Shown here: in pieces, positions 8,829-15,436 of the stretch
Numbering within the stretch: the stretch's first letter is position 1
Layout: each line of letters begins with the position of its first letter
Assembly (NCBI GenBank): GCA_017940465.1
Contig: JAGAYN010000023.1
Span: 62,001 to 126,000, forward strand
DNA: 64,000 nucleotides
Direction of reading: 5' to 3'
Source: Bacteroidales bacterium
GTDB lineage: Bacteria; Bacteroidota; Bacteroidia; Bacteroidales; P3
Position numbers and translations under genes: made by a program
The notes under the pieces: generated by a model
Told to the model about the DNA's origin: nothing
Databases searched by the model: none
What the model saw: only the letters and a program-made list of their open reading frames with translations

Positions 8829-9445
8829 AGAAACTATATTTGTACGGAGCCAGTGGCCATGGCAAAGTAGTCAAGGATATACTCGATGCTCAGGGAAGAC
8901 CATTAGAGGGTTTCATTGATGATAATCCGCAGGTGGATAGCATCTGCGATATGAAAGTAGAACACCAGGCGCACAACGCTGATGAAATAATCATCTCTGT
9001 AGGTAATAATGAAATCAGAAGACGGATAGCAGAGCGGACAACGTGCGACATTGAGACTGCCGCCATTCACCCCAATACCTGCATTGCTGCAACCGCCTCG
9101 ATAGGTGACGGGACAGTGGTGATGGCTGGGGCTGTGGTGAATGCTGATGCCAAAATTGGGAAACATTGCATTATCAACACTGGAGCGACCGTTGACCATG
9201 AATGCCAGATAGGCGACTATGTGCATATTGCACCAGGAGTGCATCTGTGTGGGCAGGTACAGGTAGGGGAAGGGACGCTCGTAGGAGTGGGCTCCTCGGT
9301 AATTCCCTGCGTAAATATTGGCCGTTGGTGTGTAATAGGTGCAGGGAGTGTAGTTTTGAATGATGTTCCCGATGGAAGTGTTGCCTACGGAAACCCGTGC
9401 CGGGTGGTAAAGCAAAGGGCTTCCGCCTTGAATGGGGGGGGGTAA
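8825..9445 (+). CDS. Second NeuD/PglD-like acyltransferase
   Basis: 206 residues from ATG 8825 ('MKKLYLYGASGHGKVVKDIL'), preceded by a strong purine-rich ribosome site (GGAAAGGAGGG). The N-terminal GASGHGKVV loop and 'GFIDDN' are PglD signatures. The beta-helix includes 'IHPNTCIAATASIGDGTVVMAGAVVNADAKIG' in pieces, a family-typical catalytic histidine candidate in 'NTGATVDHECQIG', and ends 'GNPCRVVK'. The final codons cross a G9 tract and stop at once. If the tract were G8 or G11 the frame would run 25 further codons to a TGA overlapping the ATG of the ATP-grasp gene at 9518. Substrate is probably an amino sugar nucleotide made for this glycan. Confidence 0.88.
   Translation: MKKLYLYGASGHGKVVKDILDAQGRPLEGFIDDNPQVDSICDMKVEHQAHNADEIIISVGNNEIRRRIAERTTCDIETAAIHPNTCIAATASIGDGTVVMAGAVVNADAKIGKHCIINTGATVDHECQIGDYVHIAPGVHLCGQVQVGEGTLVGVGSSVIPCVNIGRWCVIGAGSVVLNDVPDGSVAYGNPCRVVKQRASALNGGG
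9434..9442 (+). repeat. G9 homopolymer at 3' end of second acyltransferase gene
   Basis: Nine G directly before the TAA. Preceded by GAAT and followed about 55 nt later by GGCTGCGC and a GGAAGGAGGG ribosome site, the same order of elements as around the G12 tract. Present length gives an immediate stop; G8 or G11 would give an ATGA overlap with the gene at 9518. Confidence 0.9.
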
Positions 9446-9517
9446 ATATTTAGTTGAGAATTTAAAGTGTAGAGTTTATAGTTGGGGCTGCGCTCTTGAA
9501 GGAAGGAGGGTGGCCGC

Positions 9518-10474
9518 ATGAAGACGAGCATACTGATAACCTCTGCAGGGCAACGTGTGGCGTTGGTGAAAGCCTTCCAGGAATCTTTGAAGCGTTTCTT
9601 CCCCGAAAGTAAGGTCTATACAACGGATATGAATCCGCGAATGGCTCCGGCAGCCTACGTGAGTGACGGATGTTTTGAAGTGCCTCGCTGTACGTCGGAT
9701 GACTATATTGAGACGTTGCTGACTCTATGCTTAGGCAATGGTATTGGGATGATAGTTCCGACAATAGACACTGAACTGGCTGTCTTGTCTGCCAATAAGG
9801 GAAATTTTGCAAAACACGGTGTTTGTGTATCGGTTTCCGACTATGAATTTGTGATGATGTGCCGTGACAAGCGAAACACGGGGGCTTTCTTTGAGCAACA
9901 TGGCATCAGAGTGCCTAAGGAAGTGGATAAATATCATCCTACATTCCCGCTGTTTGCCAAGCCATACGATGGCTCTTTGAGTACCAATCTCCACTATATC
10001 AAGAACGCGGAGGAGCTGACGGAAGAGATATTGAACGACCCGAAACTGCTCTTTATGGAGTATATAGACAAGGCAGTGTATAAAGAGTACACGGTGGATA
10101 TGTACTACGGCATGGATAATCGAGTGAAGTGCATTGTGCCTCGTGAGCGTATCAAGATTAGGGCTGGCGAGATTAACAAAGGACTGACGGAGAAAGAGCC
10201 GTTGACGCAGTATCTGCGGGACAGGTTGGAGACGATAGAAGGATGTGTGGGGTGTATCTGCATACAGTTGTTCTTGAATCCACAGACAGGAGATGTAGTG
10301 GGGATTGAGATAAACCCTCGCTTTGGCGGTGGCTATCCACAGACCTACGCGGCAGGTGGGAACTATGCGGAATACCTGATAAGGGAGTATTTCCTGAGTG
10401 AGAAGATAGAATACATTGATGGGTGGAAAGACCATCTGCTGATGTTGAGATATGATGATGCCGTGTATGTGTAA
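9518..10474 (+). CDS. ATP-grasp domain protein of a polysaccharide locus
   Basis: 318 residues. N-terminal pre-ATP-grasp fold ('ILITSAGQRVALVKAFQ', with 'VYTTDMNPRMAPAAYVSD') and ATP-grasp core with 'PLFAKPYDGS' near residue 150, 'LFMEYIDKAVYKEYTVDMYY' and the metal-binding 'GIEINPRFGGGYPQTYAAG' near residue 267. This is the carbamoyl-phosphate-synthase-large-chain-like family frequently found in Bacteroidota capsule loci beside a HAD hydrolase, as here. It should form an amide or acyl-phosphate-dependent bond on a glycan precursor; the acceptor is unknown. A GGAAGGAGGG site lies just upstream, and the ATG may be translationally coupled to the preceding gene depending on the G tract. Confidence 0.86.
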   Translation: MKTSILITSAGQRVALVKAFQESLKRFFPESKVYTTDMNPRMAPAAYVSDGCFEVPRCTSDDYIETLLTLCLGNGIGMIVPTIDTELAVLSANKGNFAKHGVCVSVSDYEFVMMCRDKRNTGAFFEQHGIRVPKEVDKYHPTFPLFAKPYDGSLSTNLHYIKNAEELTEEILNDPKLLFMEYIDKAVYKEYTVDMYYGMDNRVKCIVPRERIKIRAGEINKGLTEKEPLTQYLRDRLETIEGCVGCICIQLFLNPQTGDVVGIEINPRFGGGYPQTYAAGGNYAEYLIREYFLSEKIEYIDGWKDHLLMLRYDDAVYV

Positions 10475-11123
10475 GAAGGTGGTAGTATTTGACCTTGACG
10501 ATACGCTGTACAAGGAGATTGACTTCTTGAAGTCTGCCTATAGGCACATTGCTTCATTGGTCAGCAATGCGAATGCACCAGAGGAGGCGGTGTATGAACT
10601 GATGCTGAATACCTACCAAACGGGAGGCAACGCGTTTGAAGAGACTGTCAGGCAGTTTGGATTTAGGCTGTACAGCGTGCAATGGATGCTCTGTGTCTAT
10701 CGACATCATAAGCCCAAAATCACCTTGGATGAAAATACCTGGCAGACATTGGAGCAGTTGAAAGCCAATGGCGTGACGATGGGCATCATTTCTGACGGAA
10801 GGCTGCAACAGCAATGGAACAAGATAGAGGCACTGGAACTGATGAAGTTTGTCGATAAGAAGAATATTGTTATCAACGACATAGAAGACAGGTTCAAACC
10901 AGACAGACGTAGTTTCCGCTTCTTTATGGATAAGTTTGGGAAAGAGGCAGACTACTGGTACATAGGTGACAATACCGCAAAGGATTTCGTGGCTCCAAAC
11001 AGCCTTGGCTGGACAACGGTGTGTCTGTTGGATGACGGGAGGAATATACACCGGCAAACAATGCCCACGGGGGCAAACATGGATGTGAGGCATATTAATG
11101 AAATACCGAAAATCATAGGATGA
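10467..11123 (+). CDS. HAD-superfamily hydrolase
   Basis: Several in-frame ATGs (10452, 10455, 10458, 10467) overlap the end of the ATP-grasp gene; the last gives 'MCKKVVVFDLDDTLYKE', the natural start of motif I (DxDxT). Motif II is in 'TMGIISDGRLQQQW', motif III lysine near 'EDRFKPDRRSF', and motif IV in 'YWYIGDNTAKDFVAP'. 218 residues with a helical cap between motifs I and II, as in the phosphoglycolate-phosphatase-like group. The tight 3' overlap with the ATP-grasp gene suggests that the pair acts on the same intermediate, for example removing a phosphate from a product of the ligase; this is inference. Confidence 0.87.
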   Translation: MCKKVVVFDLDDTLYKEIDFLKSAYRHIASLVSNANAPEEAVYELMLNTYQTGGNAFEETVRQFGFRLYSVQWMLCVYRHHKPKITLDENTWQTLEQLKANGVTMGIISDGRLQQQWNKIEALELMKFVDKKNIVINDIEDRFKPDRRSFRFFMDKFGKEADYWYIGDNTAKDFVAPNSLGWTTVCLLDDGRNIHRQTMPTGANMDVRHINEIPKIIG

Positions 11124-11125
11124 CA

Positions 11126-12194
11126 ATGAGAAATACGCTTTTATTTTTTGGAAAGACAAACTCTCGCCGGACGCGAGGTGATGATGGAGTGAGGCTGAAG
11201 AACCGTGTTTTTTCGACTCGGTAAAATCTTATCTCGCTCGGGCAAGCGTCGTTGACCTCGACTTGGTTCGTCAGCCAGCCACATTGCTGAAGTTGCTGGC
11301 GGCTCTGTGGTCGTGGCGGTATCGTACTATTGTTGTGGCCAGTGGAGGAAGTGTACCTTCCTGCCAGTTCGTTTCATTAATACAAAGAATTACCCCCCCA
11401 TTTGGTTCGGGTATGCTAAACTCTATATACTCGGATTAGGTGGCAATATGCATCTCTATCTGCGCGATAATCCTAAAGGGGTGGCAGTGATGAAAAGGAG
11501 TAAGGCCGTTCTGGCGGAAAGAAAGCAGATGAAGAAAGATCTGGAGAAGATGGGTATCACTCCTGTGTACTACATGCCCAACTTCAAGAACATTGTGGCC
11601 TTGCCTGAAAAGAAGAGAAAAGCGAGTGAAGGCAGAATGCGATTCCTATTCTTCTCGCGTATCAACCCGGCAAAAGGTTGTGACTTGATTTTTGAGGCCA
11701 TCGAGATGCTTCGGGACTGGGGGCTTGGAGAAAGGTTTGAGGTGGGCTTTTACGGTATGATGCTGGAGGATTATCGGGAGGAGTTTGAAGGAAAGATAAG
11801 ACGCTACGAGGACAATGCGAGTTATCATGGTGTCCTGGATGGTACAGACACTCGCTCTCACGAAAAGTTAGCAGCGTATGATGTGTTTCTGTTCCCGACA
11901 TTTTGGAGTGACGAGGGCTTTCCTGCCGCCATCGTGGATGCCTTCATAGCAGGGCTGCCGGTCATCGCATCGGATTGGAATTGCAACAGCGAACTGATAC
12001 GTGACGGTGAGAACGGATTCCTCATACCTCCGAAGAATGTCAAGGCTCTTGCTGAACGAATGAGGTGGTTTATTGAGCATCCCGAGTTCATCGAAGAGAA
12101 GGTGGAAGCCATACAACAAGAGGCTTTGCAGTTTGATGTGAAGCATTGCCTCGGGAGGGAAGTGATGGAAGAAATGGGGATGATTAAGAAATAA
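11126..12194 (+). pseudogene. GT4 glycosyltransferase gene interrupted by two homopolymer frameshifts
   Basis: An N-terminal piece begins at ATG 11126 ('MRNTLLFFGKTNS', then 'GDDGVRLKNRVF') and stops at 11222. If the T6 run at 11208-11213 had seven T, the frame would continue as 'FDSVKSYLARASVVDLDLV' and 'SWRYRTIVVASGGSVPSCQF'. At the C7 run (11393-11399) it leaves frame again; eight C would join it to 'IWFGYAKLYILGLGGNMHLYL' and the intact C-terminal GT4 half, which has 'FLFFSRINPAKGCDLI', 'FLFPTFWSDEGFPAAIVDAF' and 'GENGFLI' and ends at 12194. Only two one-base insertions restore a full-length protein of about 357 residues. Real inactivation, phase variation or homopolymer miscalling are all possible. 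An ORF from 11307 alone would lack the acceptor domain. Confidence 0.8.
11393..11399 (+). repeat. C7 homopolymer at a frameshift in GT4 gene
   Basis: Seven C between the two halves of the glycosyltransferase; eight would restore the frame. On the opposite strand the context AAATGGGGGGG resembles the context of the two acyltransferase G tracts. Confidence 0.8.
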
Positions 12195-12532
12195 AAAACG
12201 CGAAATTGGCTGGTGTCTTGAATTAATAGAATTTCAATAAGACGGACACGGAAGTACACGAATTTTTTTAGAATCGGTAAGCGCTGGGCTGTGGGAGAGA
12301 GAAGTCCAGTTATCATCGTATGATGCTGTTGACTGGGGAAAGATACTCCAATTGGCTGAAGAGCATTCGGTAGTAGGACTGCTGGTAGCGGGACTGGAGC
12401 AAGTTTATTTGCTCCTTGGCATAGATTCTCAACAAAGCATTTTGTTGGAATGAGTAACTAATCTTATTTGATGACTTTCTGGGGTCGCATCGTAACGGAT
12501 CTGACCCTCTGCTGGTTTTATCTTTTCCACTT
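12195..12532. other. Decayed stretch between the GT4 gene and the NTP_transf_5 gene
   Basis: 338 nt without an intact gene. Its middle part (12241-12453) is a recognisable gene remnant described separately. The first 45 nt and the last 80 nt are AT-rich and show nothing I can assign. Confidence 0.6.
12241..12453 (+). pseudogene. Remnant of an NTP_transf_5 nucleotidyltransferase N-terminus
   Basis: An open frame without a start codon reads 'FLESVSAGLWEREVQLSSYD', then 'VDWGKILQLAEEHSVVGLL' and 'AGLEQV', ending at TGA 12451-12453. This matches the beginning of NTP_transf_5 proteins; the intact neighbour at 12533 has the same layout ('LLRTALWAREEVWHSL', 'ILKEAEKQTVAALVLDAMD'). The glutamine-rich segment and all catalytic parts of the domain are missing, so this is a broken earlier copy or the scar of a recombination. 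Confidence 0.6.
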
Positions 12533-13618
12533 ATGCTTAACAATTTATTATTTAGCTTACTACGAACTGCCTTGTGGGCCCGGGAGGAAGTATGGCATTC
12601 TCTTCAGACAAAGGATGCTGGGCAAATTCTCAAAGAAGCGGAGAAGCAGACGGTGGCGGCACTGGTCTTAGACGCGATGGACAGGTGTGGGGCGAAGCTG
12701 CCTACGGAGGTAGTGCTCAGCTACTTCAGTTATTCGGTAGCGGTGGCACAAGGGAACCGGCGATTGAATGCGGCGGTGAGGGCATTGGGAAGGTCGTTTG
12801 AGGAGAATAGTGTCAGCTATGCTGTCGTGAAAGGACAGGTGGTGGCGAGCCTCTATCCAAATCCATTACTGCGCCAGTCGGGCGATATTGACTTCTACTG
12901 CGACAACGAGAACATCGACAGGGCAAAAGAGATTTTAAGCAGGGAATGGGGCGTTGTGTTTGATGATACAGACTCGGACAAACATTTGCATTTTGACAAA
13001 AAGGGAGTGACGTTTGAGATGCATTTCTCGCTCACTTCTTTTTATAGTAAGAGGAAGAACGGTTATTGGGAACAGCTATTGCGTGAGGACAAGGGCACCG
13101 AGGTGAGTCTTGACGGGCAGCCTGTCAAAACACTCTCACCGACGCTGCACACACTGTATGTATTCCTGCACCTGTACCACCATCTAATGGAGTTGGGCGT
13201 GGGACTCAGGCAGTTCTGCGATTTAGCCGTCATGCTGCATGCTTACAACACGGAGATTGACCATGACGCTTTGAGACTACATTTGGAGAGGCTTGGCATG
13301 GAAAGAGCTTTCCGTACCTGTGGCAGTATCTTGGTACAGCGGCTTGGATTGCCAGCAGAAGAGTTCCCTTATGCACTAACGGATAAAGAACGGCGCTATG
13401 GCGACAAAATTCTTGATGTGGTGTTCTATCGTGGTAATATGGGGCACTACAACAAGTGCAGCGGCTTCCACGGTTGGAGGCACAATATAGAATCAACTGG
13501 CATCAAAATTTCGCACTTCATGAAGTTTATGCCATTGGCACCTGGCTATTGCTGCAGATGGATAGCACATGAGCTAAAAAGAAAAATATCGACAAAATTG
13601 AAATGGAATGGCAAATAA
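12533..13618 (+). CDS. NTP_transf_5-family nucleotidyltransferase-like protein
   Basis: 361 residues. Features of the family: N-terminal helices ('ALWAREEVW'), 'YAVVKGQVVASLYPNPLLRQSGDIDFYC' in pieces (residues about 97-124) with the G-D-I-D metal-binding pair of the polymerase-beta-like fold, and 'VTFEMHFSLTSFY' carrying a further acidic residue. The C-terminal helical part 'LYVFLHLYHHLMELGVGLRQFCDLAVML' is also characteristic. Such proteins are frequent at the ends of Bacteroidota capsule loci, but their substrate is not established. The 3' end overlaps the aminotransferase gene by 11 nt. Confidence 0.85.
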   Translation: MLNNLLFSLLRTALWAREEVWHSLQTKDAGQILKEAEKQTVAALVLDAMDRCGAKLPTEVVLSYFSYSVAVAQGNRRLNAAVRALGRSFEENSVSYAVVKGQVVASLYPNPLLRQSGDIDFYCDNENIDRAKEILSREWGVVFDDTDSDKHLHFDKKGVTFEMHFSLTSFYSKRKNGYWEQLLREDKGTEVSLDGQPVKTLSPTLHTLYVFLHLYHHLMELGVGLRQFCDLAVMLHAYNTEIDHDALRLHLERLGMERAFRTCGSILVQRLGLPAEEFPYALTDKERRYGDKILDVVFYRGNMGHYNKCSGFHGWRHNIESTGIKISHFMKFMPLAPGYCCRWIAHELKRKISTKLKWNGK

Positions 13619-14864
13619 GAGAATTTACCTGTGCCTGGCACACATGAGCGAGGCTGGATTGGAACAGAAGTATATCAAGGAGGCTTTCGATACAAATTGG
13701 GTGGTGCCCCTTGGACCAAATGTAAATGGGTTTGAGAAAGATCTGGAAACTTTCTGCGGAGAGAACAAACGTGTTGTTGCACTATCTGCAGGAACGGCGG
13801 CGGCGCATCTGGCACTGATCGCCTGCGGAGTGAAGCCTGGGGACGAGGTTATCGTACAGAGTTTCACCTTCTGTGCTTCTTCACACCCGATTACCTATCT
13901 GGGTGCTACGCCTGTGTTTATCGATTCGGAGAAGGATACTTGGAATATGGATCCCGCCCTTCTTGAAGAGGCCATCAAAGACCGTATGGCTAAGACGGGC
14001 AAGAAGCCGAAGGCTATTGTGCCTGTGGCTCTGTATGGCATGCCGTACAAGATAGATCGCATTATGGAGATTGCCGACCGCTATGAGATACCTGTAATAG
14101 AGGATGCTGCCGAGGGCTTCGGCTCTCGCTACAAGGGTCAAGTGCTGGGCACGTTTGGCAAATATGGCGTGCTGTCGTTCAACGGCAACAAGATGATTAC
14201 GACCTCTGGAGGCGGTGCGCTGATTACGGGGAGCGAGGAAGAATGGCGCGAGATTATGATGTACGCCACGCAGTACCGTGAGAGTTACCCCTACTACCAG
14301 CATGAAAAGATTGGCTACAACTATCGCATGTCGAATATCTGCGCGGGTATCGGCCGTGGGCAGATGACGGTTGTGAACGATCACGTGGCCCACCATAAGC
14401 ATGTGCAGAGGATGTACGAGGAGTTGCTGGCCGATGTGGCAGGTGTACATGTGCATTCCCAGCCCGACAATGGTGACTACGACTCGAACTATTGGCTTTG
14501 CACCATCACTCTCGACGGGGATGTGCGGGTGAGAGGTCAGGAGAATGCCTACAAGACCATCGTAAAGGGTGCTGTTGGAGGTGCGGCTGGCGTGATTCAT
14601 GCTGCCTCGTCGGCCACTACGGATTGCCAGCCCAATGATAATGTCGAGGCGCTGCGTGTGGCGCTTGACGAGGCGCAGATTGAAGCGCGCCCGGTGTGGA
14701 AGCCGATGCACAAGCAGCCTGTGTATAAGGATGCTCCGGCATACGTGAATGGGGTATCAGAGGCCATCTTCAAGGAGGGGATGTGTCTTCCTGCGGGCCC
14801 GTGCGTCAGCGACGATGATGTGAGGTATATTGTCGAAAGCATCAAGGCGAATATCATTGGTTGA
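13608..14864 (+). CDS. DegT/DnrJ/EryC1-family PLP aminotransferase
   Basis: 418 residues, fold type I. Motifs: substrate loop 'LGPNVNGFEKDLETF', 'ALSAGTAAAHLALIACGVKPGDEV' in pieces, 'VIEDAAEGFGSRYKG' near residue 163 with the PLP-binding Asp, and 'SFNGNKMITTSGGG' near residue 193 with the Schiff-base lysine. The C-terminal part contains 'QIEARPVWKPMHKQPVY' (family R-P-x-W-K-P-x-H). This places it with PglE/WecE-like nucleotide-sugar aminotransferases that make 4-amino sugars; PglC- and PglD-like partners are in the same locus, but no 4,6-dehydratase is seen in the window. It is the last gene of the locus and is followed by a terminator. Confidence 0.93.
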   Translation: MANKRIYLCLAHMSEAGLEQKYIKEAFDTNWVVPLGPNVNGFEKDLETFCGENKRVVALSAGTAAAHLALIACGVKPGDEVIVQSFTFCASSHPITYLGATPVFIDSEKDTWNMDPALLEEAIKDRMAKTGKKPKAIVPVALYGMPYKIDRIMEIADRYEIPVIEDAAEGFGSRYKGQVLGTFGKYGVLSFNGNKMITTSGGGALITGSEEEWREIMMYATQYRESYPYYQHEKIGYNYRMSNICAGIGRGQMTVVNDHVAHHKHVQRMYEELLADVAGVHVHSQPDNGDYDSNYWLCTITLDGDVRVRGQENAYKTIVKGAVGGAAGVIHAASSATTDCQPNDNVEALRVALDEAQIEARPVWKPMHKQPVYKDAPAYVNGVSEAIFKEGMCLPAGPCVSDDDVRYIVESIKANIIG

Positions 14865-14940
14865 GGACTTGCTTTGATGCGTTTCATTTCTCCTCGGCAA
14901 GGTGGTTCTGCGCCGCGATACGAGGGGATACGCTTTATTT

Positions 14941-14972
14941 GAGAGCACCAGGTGACGGTGCTCTCTTTTTTT
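14941..14972 (+). terminator. Rho-independent terminator of the polysaccharide locus
   Basis: Nine base-pair stem GAGAGCACC / GGTGCTCTC with a 7-nt loop, followed directly by seven T, 77 nt after the aminotransferase stop. Confidence 0.92.
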
Positions 14973-15033
14973 GTTTCCGGTGGTTCCCCTGCGGGTGGGG
15001 TGGGTGTGAGGGAATGGTGGGGTGAAAAAAAAG

Positions 15034-15065
15034 TTTGTGGGGGTGGGGATTTTTTTGTATCTTTG
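15034..15065 (+). promoter_or_regulatory. Bacteroidota promoter with no obvious gene downstream
   Basis: TTTG at 15034-15037, 20-nt spacer, TATCTTTG at 15058-15065, an exact match to the TTTG-N20-TAnnTTTG pattern. The next plus-strand gene is more than 6 kb away, so this would drive a short RNA ending at the hairpin at 15381-15412. Confidence 0.7.
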
Positions 15066-15380
15066 TAGGGACGTTTCCTGGGGCGGCGTGGGTCTAACGC
15101 CGTGGGCCTGTGGGAGATGGGCTGGGGAATGTCAATCATGTTTTTGTAAGTGACTGTTGGAGAGGGAGATGTAGGGGATGGGTTAAAGAACAGTTATGGA
15201 ACAGTTAAAGAACAGTCGAAGTTGATACGGGGCGTAGCCGTAGGTGATACGGGGTGGGTCCGGAGGGGGTATTCGTTGCGGGCGGTGCTGCATGTGCCGG
15301 AGGGCAGCCACGATGTCTGCCGCAGGCATGCGGTGTGGGGACGGTTCGGGCGGTGGAACCTATCGGGGAGCAAAGAAGAA

Positions 15381-15412
15381 GCCCCTGTGCAGTGTGCTGC
15401 ACAGGGGCTTTT
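15381..15412. terminator. Bidirectional terminator hairpin
   Basis: Perfect 12-bp stem GCCCCTGTGCAG / CTGCACAGGGGC with loop TGTG. Followed by TTTT on the plus strand and by CTTCTTC on the minus strand. It lies 24 nt beyond the stop of the S8 protease gene and also ends any transcript from the 15058 promoter. Confidence 0.85.
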
Positions 15413-15436
15413 GCATGGGGGTACGGTGAACGGACG

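Larger units (their letters stand above)
14865..15436. other. Non-coding region at the end of the polysaccharide locus
   Basis: 572 nt between the aminotransferase and the convergent S8 protease. It contains a rho-independent terminator (14941), a full Bacteroidota promoter (15034/15058), a purine-rich segment with two repeats of TTAAAGAACAGT, a diverged copy of a dispersed repeat near 15213, and a second terminator (15381). No convincing protein-coding frame is present. Confidence 0.7.

Noticed and set aside
12468-12671. 67-codon plus-strand frame overlapping the start of the NTP_transf_5 gene
   Set aside because: Out of frame with the conserved gene, rich in aromatic and arginine residues by chance; no support.
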